Shown here: positions 8,629 through 17,027 of the stretch, one piece after another
Position numbering within the stretch: the first letter of the stretch is position 1
How the letters are laid out: each line of letters begins with the position of its first letter
Assembly (NCBI GenBank): GCA_927407015.1
Contig: CAKMJT010000005.1
Location: forward strand, 1 to 64,000
Origin: an uncultured Proteiniphilum sp.
Lineage (GTDB): Bacteria > Bacteroidota > Bacteroidia > Bacteroidales > Dysgonomonadaceae
Direction of reading: 5' to 3'
DNA length: 64,000 nt
Notes under the pieces: generated by a model
What the model was told of the DNA's origin: nothing
Seen by the model: the letters and a program-made list of their open reading frames with translations, nothing else
The model's database searches: none
Position numbers and translations under genes: made by a program

Positions 8629-9576
8629 ATGACAAAGATCGCAGCAAATCTAACAAAGCTGGTCGGCAATACGCCGTTATTACAGCTCAACCAACTGGAA
8701 AAGGCGGAAGGAGCCAAAGCGCACCTTATTGCGAAGCTCGAAAGTTTCAATCCGCTGGGAAGTGTGAAAGACCGTATTGCTCTGGCCATGGTCGAAGAGG
8801 CGGAAAACAGCGGGTTACTGAAACCCGACTCCATTCTCATCGAACCCACCAGTGGTAATACCGGTATCGGGCTTGCCTTTGTGGCTTCCATCAAGAAATA
8901 TCGTCTTATCCTTACGATGCCCGAGACCATGAGTATCGAAAGAAGAAACCTGCTAAAGGCTCTCGGTGCCGAACTGGTGCTGACACCCGGTGCCGAGGGG
9001 ATGAAGGGTGCCATCGCGAAAGCAAAGGCATTACAGGCCGAACTGGGCAATGCAGTGATCCTGCAGCAGTTTGAGAATCCGGCCAACCCGTCCATTCATT
9101 ACCGGACCACCGGTGAAGAGATCTGGCGGGATACCGACGGACAGGTGGATATTCTGGTGAGCGGGATTGGTACGGGAGGAACGGCCAGCGGTGCCGGCAA
9201 ACGACTGAAAGAGCTGAATCCGGCCATCAGGGTAGTTGCCGTGGAACCCACCGATTCACCGGTACTCAGCGGCGGTAATCCGGGTCCTCACAAAATTCAG
9301 GGTATCGGTGCCGGTTTTATCCCCGGCACCTACGATGCGTCGGTGATCGACGAGGTGATCACCGTCTCCAACGACGATGCCATCCGTACCAGCCGCAAGC
9401 TGGCATCGGTAGAGGGACTGCTCGCGGGCATCTCTTCAGGGGCAGCCGTCTATGCGGCCTTACAGCTGTCACATAAAGAGGAAAATGCAGGGAAAAAGAT
9501 TGTGGTGATTCTTCCCGACACCGGTGAACGCTATCTCTCCACTGTGCTCTACGCATTCGATGAATACCCTTTGTAG
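8629..9576 (+). CDS. cysK: Cysteine synthase A (O-acetylserine sulfhydrylase)
   Basis: A PLP enzyme making cysteine from O-acetylserine and sulfide; about 315 residues, normal length. The PLP lysine is in GSVKDRIAL near residue 46, the substrate-binding loop is [12 protein letters not shown] near 72, and the phosphate-binding loop is [10 protein letters not shown] near 178. The start at 8629 is chosen because the earlier ATG (8605) lies inside the promoter box. A TACTTTTG box at 8600-8607 gives a very short leader. It forms a small sulfur theme with the sulfhydrylase-type enzyme at 11004. Confidence 0.95.
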   Translation: MTKIAANLTKLVGNTPLLQLNQLEKAEGAKAHLIAKLESFNPLGSVKDRIALAMVEEAENSGLLKPDSILIEPTSGNTGIGLAFVASIKKYRLILTMPETMSIERRNLLKALGAELVLTPGAEGMKGAIAKAKALQAELGNAVILQQFENPANPSIHYRTTGEEIWRDTDGQVDILVSGIGTGGTASGAGKRLKELNPAIRVVAVEPTDSPVLSGGNPGPHKIQGIGAGFIPGTYDASVIDEVITVSNDDAIRTSRKLASVEGLLAGISSGAAVYAALQLSHKEENAGKKIVVILPDTGERYLSTVLYAFDEYPL

Positions 9577-9671
9577 GGTTGAAAGAGAAGGAGATAGGAA
9601 AAAATTGAAAGAGAGGGTGATACAACCTTCCGTGCCAATAATCATTCAACAGACACAAAAGAAACACTGAT

Positions 9672-10898
9672 ATGAAAAAAATCCTATTACTGATCCTTAT
9701 CGCGGCAGGTATCCTTGCCTGCGAGAGAAAAAGCACCCTGCAAGACGGCATATGGCGCGGTGAGTTGGCCGTCGCCGGGAACAGGCAGGCCCCCTTCCTG
9801 TTCGAGGTGCACCATGTCTCAGCCGACACGGCTACCGTCATACTGATCAACGGGGAAGAAAGAGTGGAGCTGGCCGGTGTCACGCTTCAGGACGATTCCC
9901 TCGTTATTCCCATTGTGGCTTACGATGCCGTCATCAGGGGGGTGGTGACAGCCAACCGTATCGAAGGGCGATTCATCAGGAATTATATGGAGAATGATCC
10001 CGGCGTACCTTTTACCGCGCAATACGGGGAAGAAGCCCGTTTCACACCGGCAGAGAATCCCACCGATATAGCCGTCGACGGTAAGTGGGAGGTGCATTTT
10101 ATCGGGGAGAAGGGAGACACCACCCACAATGTGGGTATCTTCCAAAGCGATGATGCCATGGTCACCGGTTCTATCCTGACCAACTCGGGCGACCTGCGAT
10201 TTCTGGAAGGAGCCTATACACAGGATGGCGTTCAGCTATCAGCTTTCGGCGGGTTGAGTCCCTACCTGATTGAGATCACCTTTACCGATGATGATCATTT
10301 TACGGGGACCTTCTATACTGCGCGCGGAACGACGCAACTCTCGGGAAGCCGCAACAATGAAGCAGCGCTGGCCGACCCCTACTCGCTTGCCAGGCTGAAG
10401 CCGGGATTCGAGACACTCGGGTTCAGCCTGCCGGATAGTGATGGTAATCCTATCTCACTAAGCGATGAACGCTTCCGCGACAAGGTGGTGATCGTCTCCA
10501 TCCTCGGCAGCTGGTGCCCCAATTGTCTCGATGAGATGGCTTTTCTTGCCCCCTGGTACGAAGAGAACAAGGAACGGGGTGTAGAAGTAGTCGGTATTGC
10601 GTTTGAGCGGAAAGATGATTTCGACTATGCCCGGAAAGCGATCACGCAACTGACAGAGAGATACCATACCGGCTATCCGGTTCTCTTTGGCGGTGAAGTG
10701 GGTAAGGAAAGCATTGCGGGAGCGCTGCCGGAGCTGGATAACTTCTCCAGCTATCCCACTACTATCTTCATCGACAGGCAGGGGAAAGTGCGCAGGATAC
10801 ATACCGGTTTCAACGGCCCGGCTACCGGACTTTTCTATCAGGAGTTTATCGATGAGTTCAACACCCTGGTTGATTCACTGCTCACAGCAGAAAACTGA
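9672..10898 (+). CDS. Thioredoxin-fold (TlpA/ResA-like) lipoprotein
   Basis: A 408-residue lipoprotein (MKKILLLILIAAGILAC, lipobox ILAC with Cys17). An N-terminal all-beta region of about 210 residues is followed by a C-terminal AhpC/TSA-thioredoxin domain (about 240-400) with the redox motif SWCPNC near 280, and a cis-Pro-type segment before TTIFIDRQGKVRRIHTGF. Proteins of this architecture in Bacteroidota reduce disulfides or act in oxidative-stress defence at the periplasmic face. The N-terminal DUF4369-like region fits that. It is a single gene between cysK and the minus-strand PLP enzyme. The partner is unknown. Confidence 0.88.
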   Translation: MKKILLLILIAAGILACERKSTLQDGIWRGELAVAGNRQAPFLFEVHHVSADTATVILINGEERVELAGVTLQDDSLVIPIVAYDAVIRGVVTANRIEGRFIRNYMENDPGVPFTAQYGEEARFTPAENPTDIAVDGKWEVHFIGEKGDTTHNVGIFQSDDAMVTGSILTNSGDLRFLEGAYTQDGVQLSAFGGLSPYLIEITFTDDDHFTGTFYTARGTTQLSGSRNNEAALADPYSLARLKPGFETLGFSLPDSDGNPISLSDERFRDKVVIVSILGSWCPNCLDEMAFLAPWYEENKERGVEVVGIAFERKDDFDYARKAITQLTERYHTGYPVLFGGEVGKESIAGALPELDNFSSYPTTIFIDRQGKVRRIHTGFNGPATGLFYQEFIDEFNTLVDSLLTAEN

Positions 10899-11003
10899 CA
10901 AGTAAAAGCTATAACAAAAGCCGCTGAAAGCAACACCAACCCCAGCTAAAAAGCTGACAGCTTATTGCTTATTGCTGAAAGCTGATCGCCAATTGCTTAT
11001 AAC
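10899..11003. repeat. Short GCTTATTGC / GCTGAAAGC repeats between convergent genes
   Basis: The 105-base gap holds imperfect tandem words (AAAAGCTGACAGC, TTATTGCTTATTGC, TGAAAGCTGATCGCC, AATTGCTTATAACTTA). Arrays of such AGCTTATxGC words occur in Bacteroidota intergenic DNA. There is no T-run, so it is not an obvious terminator. Confidence 0.35.
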
Positions 11004-12236
11004 TTATGACTTCAAAGCCTGACAGATATCCTCGAACAGCGCATCTGCACTCTCCAGTCCCACCGACAGGCGGATGGTGTTCTCCCTCACATCCATCTCC
11101 ACGCGCTGTGCGGGGGTGAAGCTGCCATAGATGGTGCTGGCCGGATGGATGATCAGCGACCGGTTATCGAAGAGATTGGTGGCACGGCGGATCAGCTTCA
11201 GCTTGTTCAGGAAGACGTAACACCGCTCCTTCGATGCCATGCCGAACGTCAGCATGGCACCGGGGTAATCGCCGAACTGTCGCCGACTCACCTCAAAAAA
11301 AGGATTATCCCCAAGGCCAGTATAGGACACCGATTCTATTTCAGGGACTGATTGCAACCTCTTAGCCAGCTCTTTGCTGGTGACAGCCTGTCTTTCAAAG
11401 CGCACCAGCAATGTCTCCAGTCCCAGCGACTGCATATAAGCCACCTCCGGTGTCATGTAGGCACCCAGGTTACGGTGTATCTCACGACGCAGCTTATAAT
11501 GAAAGGCGGAGGGTGATTCACCGGCCACCGGCCGCAGGCGGGGTGATTGATTCCAGTCGAACCGGCCATAATCGATGATCAGTCCCCCCAGGCCGGTGCC
11601 TCCTCCAGATATATATTTGGTACTGGATACTATCTCAATATCCACACCAAAATCGGCTGCGTGGAATGTGGTAAAAGGGACAATCGTGGTATCGGCAATC
11701 AGTGGGACGTGCTTTTCATGCACCACCCTACTTAACATAGTCAGGTCGGCCACCTCCATCTGCGGGTTGGTGATCACCTCCACGAACACGCCGCAACTGT
11801 TAGCATCGAGATGCGCCGCCACATCGGCCGGATCGGTCAGATCACAAAAACGAACTTCCACCCCAAAAGCACTCAACGTATTCACGAAAAAGGAGTAGGT
11901 ATTCCCAAAGAGATGACGTGAAGTGACAATGTTGCTCCCGTTCCATGCCAGTGTCAGGAAGGTGTTGCTGATGGCCGCCATACCCGAATTGAGGGCCGTG
12001 ACACCATACGCACCGGTGATTGCTTTCACGCGCTCCTCGAAATACTCTACCGTGGGATTTGTTACCCGTGAGTAGGTGTGCTCTGCGGTGCAACCGCAGA
12101 AGGCAGCTTCCATCTCTTCGGCAGTGGCAAACTCATAGGCAAGTGTATGGTAGACCGGCATCGACAGGGATCCGTAAGGATCGGGTTTGGGGTAGGATAA
12201 ACCCATCAGTTTTGCTTCGTAATCTTTCTCCATCAT
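11004..12236 (-). CDS. O-acetylhomoserine sulfhydrylase / Cys-Met PLP-enzyme family
   Basis: A 410-residue fold-type I PLP enzyme of the Cys/Met metabolism family. The Schiff-base lysine is in SSTKYISGGG near residue 206. Other marks are YSRVTNPTVEYFEERV near 55, SGMAAISNTFL near 83 and a C-terminal SVGLES. Length and motifs fit O-acetylhomoserine aminocarboxypropyltransferase (homocysteine synthesis). Methionine gamma-lyase or cystathionine gamma-synthase cannot be excluded from sequence alone. A minus-strand TACCTTTG box (complement of 12258-12265) lies about 20 bases before the start, leaving no room for a SAM riboswitch. Confidence 0.85.
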   Translation of the reverse strand: MMEKDYEAKLMGLSYPKPDPYGSLSMPVYHTLAYEFATAEEMEAAFCGCTAEHTYSRVTNPTVEYFEERVKAITGAYGVTALNSGMAAISNTFLTLAWNGSNIVTSRHLFGNTYSFFVNTLSAFGVEVRFCDLTDPADVAAHLDANSCGVFVEVITNPQMEVADLTMLSRVVHEKHVPLIADTTIVPFTTFHAADFGVDIEIVSSTKYISGGGTGLGGLIIDYGRFDWNQSPRLRPVAGESPSAFHYKLRREIHRNLGAYMTPEVAYMQSLGLETLLVRFERQAVTSKELAKRLQSVPEIESVSYTGLGDNPFFEVSRRQFGDYPGAMLTFGMASKERCYVFLNKLKLIRRATNLFDNRSLIIHPASTIYGSFTPAQRVEMDVRENTIRLSVGLESADALFEDICQALKS

Positions 12237-12257
12237 CGTTCAACTTTTTTCTTCGTA

Positions 12258-12265
12258 CAAAGGTA
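12258..12265 (-). promoter_or_regulatory. Promoter -7 box of the Cys/Met PLP-enzyme gene
   Basis: TACCTTTG on the minus strand, 22 bases upstream of the ATG complement at 12236. Confidence 0.6.
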
Positions 12266-12346
12266 AGACAGAAAAGGAGAAAAAAAGAAAAAAAATCACT
12301 TTTGAACGCAGTGCAGCCATTCCTTCACGGAACGTATCTGAAACAA

Positions 12347-12384
12347 GATCCCCGAACTGCAGCCAGCCCGGGGATCCTTTTTTT
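12347..12384 (+). terminator. Plus-strand intrinsic terminator without an obvious gene
   Basis: A perfect 8-bp stem GATCCCCG (12347-12354) and CGGGGATC (12369-12376) is followed by CTTTTTTT. In the minus direction the stem is followed by TTGTTTC only. Both flanking genes run on the minus strand, so the plus-strand transcript it would stop is unannotated. Confidence 0.65.
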
Positions 12385-12508
12385 ACTGAAAGTCCGGAAA
12401 ACGAAACTTATCTTCAGGGGGTACCAATCTCTTTCTTGCTTTATACAGCTGGCATACCCAATAGAGTAAAAACCCTTTTACAATGTTACATTTCAATGAC
12501 ATAATCAT

Positions 12509-13462
12509 CTATCGTTTTAAAATCCAGGCATCTCTGTGAGTCGGATGCTCTCTGTGTATTTCTCTTAAATAGGTCTCAGCCTCCGCTCTGTAGACAAAGG
12601 TGGCTGCATAGACATCGATGCGTCCGGGGCGCTTCAGCCATTTGGTCTGCGGGAAACCCTCGTTTTGCAATTGCGCGGTGATTTGTTCTGCCACGTCACT
12701 CCGTTCATATACACCCATCACAATATAATATACAGGCTGGTTGTCATCCATCATCTGCTCAGGTGCAGCGTTGATCTCTCCATCATCGGCAGCTACCTTA
12801 TTATCGGCAGGTAATTCATTCGTCACCTCCGTTGCAGGAGCAACCGGTTGTTGGGCTTGTGCAACCCTTGCACGAAACAGACCACTCTCCGAGATCATCT
12901 GTGCCGACTGGCGGCCAATCGTCGTGTCGTTCACCGGCAGGATAAACATGAATACAGCAATGGCAGCCACGGCAGCAGCGCTGACAGCAAGGGTCCGCAA
13001 TCTCCGCTGCCCGTTTTCCGCCTTTGCCGGAGTCATCGGGGCATGCAGCTGTATCAGCGGCTTCAGCGTAGCTTTGGCCAGTCCGAAGAAGGCGGGCTTT
13101 ACAAAAGGTGCCGGACTGTACACTAATCGTTTTTCATCGTTCAGTGTGAATGATCCAAGTTTCCCCAGTTCCACCTGTCGTTGCTCCAGCAGCTGCATTT
13201 TCAGCTCCTGTACAGCCAGCTCTATCTTCTGCATGGCCGCCTCAAAGGTGAGTTTATCGCTCTTCATGTAGGATTGAGCCAGTAATCCGTCGTTGTGGAT
13301 GAGATCACGATTGAATACGAGTTCACACACCGGTGCATGGAATGTGGCGATACCGTCTCTACGTGCGGGAATGGTGTTTACCACGAACCCACCAAATTCG
13401 GGAATAATCACGCAGTTGTGTTCGTGCAGCAAAAACTCTATGTGGGAAACAAGTTGATTCAT
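12509..13462 (-). CDS. HU-CCDC81 and SPOR domain protein
   Basis: A 317-residue protein with the Bacteroidota arrangement: an N-terminal CCDC81-like HU domain (about 1-60, LLHEHNCVIIPEFGGFVVN) and a second HU-like domain (60-115). A membrane segment follows at about 157-176, then a low-complexity periplasmic linker and a C-terminal SPOR domain (about 245-317, YYIVMGVYERSDVAEQITAQL). SPOR domains bind denuded peptidoglycan at division sites, so the protein may link the nucleoid side to the septal wall; that role is inference. A TATCTTTG box on the minus strand (13537-13544) lies about 75 bases upstream. RuvC lies just upstream in the same direction. Confidence 0.87.
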   Translation of the reverse strand: MNQLVSHIEFLLHEHNCVIIPEFGGFVVNTIPARRDGIATFHAPVCELVFNRDLIHNDGLLAQSYMKSDKLTFEAAMQKIELAVQELKMQLLEQRQVELGKLGSFTLNDEKRLVYSPAPFVKPAFFGLAKATLKPLIQLHAPMTPAKAENGQRRLRTLAVSAAAVAAIAVFMFILPVNDTTIGRQSAQMISESGLFRARVAQAQQPVAPATEVTNELPADNKVAADDGEINAAPEQMMDDNQPVYYIVMGVYERSDVAEQITAQLQNEGFPQTKWLKRPGRIDVYAATFVYRAEAETYLREIHREHPTHRDAWILKR

Positions 13463-13536
13463 ACCATTCGATTTTTGCGGGCATTCTGCTCATCGTACAG
13501 CACGTTGAAAGCATTCTCAATGCCCGTTTCACATGG

Positions 13537-13544
13537 CAAAGATA
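13537..13544 (-). promoter_or_regulatory. Promoter -7 box of the HU/SPOR gene
   Basis: TATCTTTG on the minus strand, about 75 bases before the start complement at 13462. Confidence 0.55.
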
Positions 13545-13587
13545 AAAAATAATGCAAGGAAAGCATCAAAAAAAGAAAAAAAAATCT

Positions 13588-14148
13588 TTATTTTCTCACT
13601 TTATCCAGATTGTGGCTGGCAAAATCCTTCCAGTCCTTGTATTTCTTGTCGCCGGTGGAGATGTTTGACTGATAGAAATGACAGAGAGCGGCGGCAAGAC
13701 CGTCGGTAGCGTCGAGCTGTGGTAGCATGTTCTCATCGGGAATATGGAGGATATTCTGTAACATGTAGGCCACCTGTTCCTTGGCAGCCCTTCCATTGCC
13801 GGTGATGGCCATTTTGATTTTCAGGGGTGCATATTCAAATATCGGGATATCGCGCGAGATGGCAGCAGCCATGGCCACACCCTGTGCACGGCCCAACTTG
13901 AGCATGCTCTGCACATTCTTGCCAAAGAAGGGCGCCTCAATGGCCAGCTCATCGGGCAGGAACTCATCGATCAGGCCGATGATACGCGCATAGATCTTCG
14001 CCAGCTTCAGGTAGTGATCGCCATACTTACCCAGATTCATCACCCCCATGGCCATCAGGGAGGGTTTATTATCCAGTACCCTGAGAATACCGTAACCCAT
14101 CACCTGTGTACCGGGGTCTATCCCCATGATTATCCGTTCTTTCTGCAT
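13588..14148 (-). CDS. ruvC: Holliday junction resolvase RuvC
   Basis: A 186-residue crossover-junction endodeoxyribonuclease, which cuts Holliday junctions in the RuvABC complex. The acidic catalytic residues are visible: Asp in [15 protein letters not shown] near residue 10, Glu in [12 protein letters not shown] near 70, and the Asp pair in [15 protein letters not shown] near 145-150. Normal length. It lies 12 bases after the DUF4286 gene and is presumably transcribed with it from the TATATTTG box at 14507-14514. ruvA and ruvB are not in the window. Confidence 0.95.
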   Translation of the reverse strand: MQKERIIMGIDPGTQVMGYGILRVLDNKPSLMAMGVMNLGKYGDHYLKLAKIYARIIGLIDEFLPDELAIEAPFFGKNVQSMLKLGRAQGVAMAAAISRDIPIFEYAPLKIKMAITGNGRAAKEQVAYMLQNILHIPDENMLPQLDATDGLAAALCHFYQSNISTGDKKYKDWKDFASHNLDKVRK

Positions 14149-14160
14149 TTATCCGGAAAG

Positions 14161-14469
14161 CTAATATTCAATTGTCTGCATTATTGTGGAGAATCCGATC
14201 AGTTTATCCCTGAACTTTTCCAGTAAAGGAGCGTATACAATCTGGCTTTCGTCCGTATTCCAGCGTTCCAGCGTCACTAGATCGGCCACGGTGAATTCCA
14301 TCGCATAGGAATGCCCTTCCTCACCCTCCTTGCCGAATACACGCGCCAGGCGGGGTGATATCAGCAATCCGCTTTGGGTGGACATGGGGATGAAATGCTG
14401 CAGCATATACTCGATGAATTCTTCATGAAGCGCTTCTTCCACATGGAAAGTGGTATTGAAAACAATCAT
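14161..14469 (-). CDS. DUF4286 family protein
   Basis: A 102-residue cytoplasmic protein of the DUF4286 family, a small ferredoxin-like (dimeric alpha/beta barrel type) protein widespread in Bacteroidota and commonly next to ruvC. It begins MIVFNTTFHVEEALHEEF, as usual for the family. The function is unknown. A minus-strand TATATTTG box (14507-14514) lies about 38 bases upstream and probably serves both this gene and ruvC. No odd features. Confidence 0.85.
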   Translation of the reverse strand: MIVFNTTFHVEEALHEEFIEYMLQHFIPMSTQSGLLISPRLARVFGKEGEEGHSYAMEFTVADLVTLERWNTDESQIVYAPLLEKFRDKLIGFSTIMQTIEY

Positions 14470-14506
14470 ATTTCGTGATTTTTTATTTTTTCAGCTGTTT
14501 CGATTG

Positions 14507-14533
14507 CAAATATAAACAAAATCTCTATCTTTG
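14507..14533. promoter_or_regulatory. Divergent promoters: DUF4286-ruvC (minus) and tRNA-Ala (plus)
   Basis: TATATTTG reads on the minus strand (complement of 14507-14514) and TATCTTTG on the plus strand at 14526-14533. The plus box lies 15 bases before the first base of the tRNA. Confidence 0.7.
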
Positions 14534-14548
14534 CACCACAAAAAATGA

Positions 14549-14622
14549 GGGGGATTAGCTCAGCTGGCTAGAGCGTTTGACTGGCAGTCAAAAGGTCATC
14601 GGTTCGACTCCGATATTCTCCA
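14549..14622 (+). tRNA. tRNA-Ala (GGC anticodon)
   Basis: A complete cloverleaf of 74 bases. The 7-bp acceptor stem is GGGGGAT with ATTCTCC, including the G3:U70 pair that specifies alanine, and A73 is the discriminator. The D arm is GCTC/GAGC. The anticodon stem is TTTGA/TCAAA around the loop CTGGCAG, giving anticodon GGC. The T arm is ATCGG/CCGAT with loop TTCGACT. The CCA end is not encoded (CCC follows). It is transcribed from TATCTTTG at 14526-14533 and followed by a terminator. Confidence 0.95.
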
Positions 14623-14658
14623 CCCGATAAGTTTGATTTCAGCAGACTATATCAAACG

Positions 14659-14690
14659 AAAAAAGGTATCCTTCAACGGATACCTTTTTT
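14659..14690 (+). terminator. Intrinsic terminator after tRNA-Ala
   Basis: The stem is AAAAGGTATCC and GGATACCTTTT around the loop TTCAAC, ending in a T-run (14685-14690). The hairpin is perfect over at least 9 bp. Confidence 0.85.
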
Positions 14691-14752
14691 AATGCTGATG
14701 TTCACTCACGTCTGATATAAATCCATCAGATCTATTCCTGTCGTGATAATGA

Positions 14753-15388
14753 TTAAAAGTCAAAACTCACAATAATGCCATTGACTGTTCCGCTGATCCT
14801 GTCACAGGTTCCGTTGGCATTGATTTGTCCCATCAGTTGAACATCATATTCAATACCATTGCAGCGATAACGGCCTTCAATCCGGAAGTTTGACTCAGCC
14901 GGCACAAACGATGCACATCCGGGTTGCAATGTAAACGTACCCAGGAAATTAACACTCTGATCTGTATCTAGATATACTTCCCTTCCATTGGTCAGTCCTA
15001 CCCTGAAGTGATTAATTTTCTCCGCGATGTCAATCAGGATAAAACCTCCCAGGCACTGATAGGGATCCTGATTGTAATTGATAACACCTCCCAGCTTGAT
15101 GGTCAGCTCGATACTTCCTCCTTTTCCATCGGGATGGACGTAGGTTCCGTTATAATTCAGGGGATAGCTCAGACTCCGGAAATCGGTATCTGCTGTAAAT
15201 TCCGTGGCTACGGCACTTTCATTGTTCATACCCTGATTCACTCCCTGGGAACCCGCATTGAACAAAGCCAATACGATTTGTTTTTGATCCTGTTCCGACA
15301 ATTCATCTTTGTTTTCTTCCTTGGAGCATGAAACAAGTACGAAAAGCAGAGCCGAAAAACCGAAGAAGAAAAGACAATACTTTTTCAT
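14753..15388 (-). CDS. Lipoprotein of unknown function
   Basis: A 211-residue lipoprotein. The signal peptide is MKKYCLFFFGFSALLFVLVSC with the lipobox LVSC and lipidated Cys21, followed by an acidic Lys/Glu-rich linker. The mature part alternates beta-prone segments (GGSIELTIKLGGVINY, RVGLTNGREVYLD, FRIEGRYRCNGIEYDVQL) and ends IIVSFDF, suggesting a small beta-sandwich at the cell envelope. I recognise no family. It borders the accessory island, and its own gene looks intact. Confidence 0.65.
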   Translation of the reverse strand: MKKYCLFFFGFSALLFVLVSCSKEENKDELSEQDQKQIVLALFNAGSQGVNQGMNNESAVATEFTADTDFRSLSYPLNYNGTYVHPDGKGGSIELTIKLGGVINYNQDPYQCLGGFILIDIAEKINHFRVGLTNGREVYLDTDQSVNFLGTFTLQPGCASFVPAESNFRIEGRYRCNGIEYDVQLMGQINANGTCDRISGTVNGIIVSFDF

Positions 15389-15625
15389 AGTTACTACGTC
15401 AGAGTTTAACGTGCTGACACCGCACTTTTTTTTGGTTTCATGGAATAAATAAACTATTTTAATCAGGGGGTAAATTTAATATATTTTCTTTTAATATTCA
15501 TATATATAAGGTATTTTTTATAAATATTTACTCCCGTCGGGATAAAACAGTAAAAGAGTCTGATTTTGTGACAGATACAGTTGTCGCAGGTCATGAAGTG
15601 ACCCTGGCAATGGCTTTTTAACTCT
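15389..15625. other. AT-rich spacer at the left edge of the accessory island
   Basis: No supported gene. The stretch is AT-rich around 15470-15525. An open minus frame at 15463-15645 gives a Cys-rich, protein-unlike translation and is not called. Confidence 0.4.
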
Positions 15626-15781
15626 TCAAAGAATCTTAATGTCATCTTTCTCGCACAACTCGAGCGCCATCTCCCGCAGGCGGAATTTCCGGATCTTCCC
15701 GCTGCCGTTCATTGGAAAAGCATCCACGAAGAAGACGTAACGGGGTATCTAGTATTTGGCAATATGTGCCTTGCAGAAATA
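15626..15781 (-). pseudogene. C-terminal remnant of an acyl-CoA synthetase (AMP-binding enzyme)
   Basis: The minus frame ending at the stop complement 15626-15628 reads CKAHIAKY, stop, IPRYVFFVDAFPMNGSGKI, then RKFRLREMALELCEKDD. This is the conserved C-terminus of acyl-CoA/acetate-CoA ligases, including the G-K motif with the catalytic Lys. A TAG (near 15748-15750) replaces the expected Lys codon in the KY(K)IPRY segment. Everything upstream of this C-terminal tip is missing and is replaced by a cupin fragment (15782-15930), so the gene was lost by a large deletion plus a nonsense change. Confidence 0.8.
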
Positions 15782-15930
15782 GAATCGTAATAGATGCTAT
15801 CTCCCTGATTCAGGATATTTTTCTCCGTACCGTAATGCACTTCAATGGATCCTTCCAGTACAAAGAAAAACTCTCCTGTTCTTCGTCTGAGCCATCGTTT
15901 TCTCACGCATATTTCACAAAAGATGTTCAT
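15782..15930 (-). pseudogene. Cupin-domain remnant of an XRE-cupin-type regulator
   Basis: The minus frame from 15930 carries TGEFFFVLEGSIEVHYGTEK and ILNQGDSIYYDSI, the core beta-strands of the cupin domain found at the C-terminus of HTH-XRE regulators (compare KQGDSIYFNARFS in the intact regulator at 37141). The N-terminal HTH is absent. After DSIYYDSI the sequence switches to the acyl-CoA synthetase tail in another frame, so the deletion junction lies near 15781. Regulator and ligase were presumably adjacent before the deletion. Confidence 0.65.
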
Positions 15931-15971
15931 TCACATTTTTTAATATCAACAAAAAGAAATAGTACCGGAAT

Positions 15972-16325
15972 TTGCAGGTGAATATGAATAAATTAACTAA
16001 ACTTGCAGGATGTAATTCTATACGTTTGAAAGATATCAGACCCATAGTGCCACCTGAATACTCAAAAAAAGATATGTTGGTTTCGAGTCGAAGTGTTCAA
16101 AATTTATTAAAAAATGCTTTAACGAAAGTTGGTATCAGTAAAAATATTTCCGTACATTCGTTGCGCCATTCGTTTGCCATGCACCTGTTAGAATCAGGCA
16201 CAGATTTACGGTACATTCAGGAGCTACTGGGTCACGCCAGCAGTAAAACAACTGAAATATATACCCATATCACAACGAAAGGATTTGATCAGATAAAAAA
16301 CCCTTTGGATAATCTTGATTTATAA
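15972..16325 (+). pseudogene. C-terminal part of a tyrosine recombinase (IntI/Xer-like)
   Basis: 117 residues corresponding to the C-terminal catalytic half of a tyrosine recombinase. Seen are [20 protein letters not shown] (His and second Arg of the active site), [19 protein letters not shown] (His and nucleophile Tyr) and the ending KNPLDNLDL, which resembles the SPLDAL ending of integron integrases. The N-terminal SAM-like domain and the first catalytic Arg are missing, so it should be inactive alone. It opens the accessory island in front of an attC-like end at 16480. It could be a remnant of a cassette-mobilising integrase. Confidence 0.75.
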
Positions 16326-16440
16326 GAAAACAACCTATAAAAAGCAATTTATATAATCTGTATGCGCAATTACATTAAAAACAGACTATTCTTATAAAGT
16401 ACTTATAATATGCATATTAGAAAAACGGATCCGAAGTATA

Positions 16441-16500
16441 TATGAAATGCATACGCAATAGCATGGCATATACACAGATGTTGTGCGTCATGCTGCATCG
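16441..16500 (+). repeat. attC/attI-like hairpin downstream of the integrase fragment
   Basis: ATGCA and GCATG (16446-16465, interrupted by TACGCAATA) can pair with CATGC and TGCAT (16489-16498). The 3' side contains GTTGTGCGTCATGC (16480-16493). The same position of a second element at 17770-17783 reads GTTAGCGGTCATGC (10 of 14 identical). An interrupted hairpin with extra-helical bases, next to an integrase fragment and before small single genes, resembles a recombination site. The assignment is tentative. Confidence 0.35.
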
Positions 16501-16605
16501 TCCTAAATGACAATTTGAGCAATATTAATCATTGCCTTGGGTGACAAATGAAATACAATTGAAGAGTCTCAAAACAGAATAATTATCAATTCAAAATAAA
16601 ATATC

Positions 16606-16998
16606 ATGGATAAACTTACTATTACGGAAACAATCATTGCTTTGGAGACAGCGGCTCTCGATGCATGGCACAATGGTAATCCCTCTCCCTATCTCGAACT
16701 TTATTCAAAGGACTTTACTTATTTTGACCCTGCACATGAAAGGCGGCTTGACGGTTGGGACAAAATAAAAGAGTTCTATGAAAGCATGCGGGGAAAGATA
16801 AAAATGGATAAATTCGAAATAATAAATCCCATTGTACAATCAACCGATACAATGGCAGTTCTGACCTACATTCTGCATTCGTACTCAGGCGAAACCCTCT
16901 GGAAAGAGAATTGTACAGAAGTGTATAGACTTGAAGAAGATAACAAGTGGAAAATCATCCAAAGCCATTGGTCGTTGACCAAACCTTCTATTGATTAA
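16606..16998 (+). CDS. SnoaL/NTF2-like small protein
   Basis: A 130-residue cone-fold (NTF2-like/DUF4440-SnoaL type) protein. It shows ALETAALDAWHNGNPSPYLE near 12-31, the YFDPAHERRLDGWDKIKEFYE block near 40-60 and the C-terminal WKIIQSHWSLTKP strand. Members bind small ligands or act as minor enzymes or protective proteins. No catalytic residue can be assigned. It is the first intact gene behind the integrase fragment, lies 30 bases before the YdeI-like gene and is AT-richer than the flanking chromosome, which fits acquired DNA. Confidence 0.75.
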   Translation: MDKLTITETIIALETAALDAWHNGNPSPYLELYSKDFTYFDPAHERRLDGWDKIKEFYESMRGKIKMDKFEIINPIVQSTDTMAVLTYILHSYSGETLWKENCTEVYRLEEDNKWKIIQSHWSLTKPSID

Positions 16999-17027
16999 TT
17001 TACGCTGTCACATCTTTTAGATTGTTT

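Noticed and set aside
10899-11003. CRISPR-like or tandem repeat array
   Set aside because: The GCTTATTGC-type words are too short and irregular and have no spacers. No CRISPR array or cas gene was seen anywhere in the window.
12237-12265. SAM riboswitch before the Cys/Met PLP-enzyme gene
   Set aside because: The promoter box lies about 20 bases from the start codon, leaving no space for an aptamer.
15463-15645. Open minus frame with several Cys residues
   Set aside because: No recognisable features, AT-rich, and it overlaps the ligase fossil.
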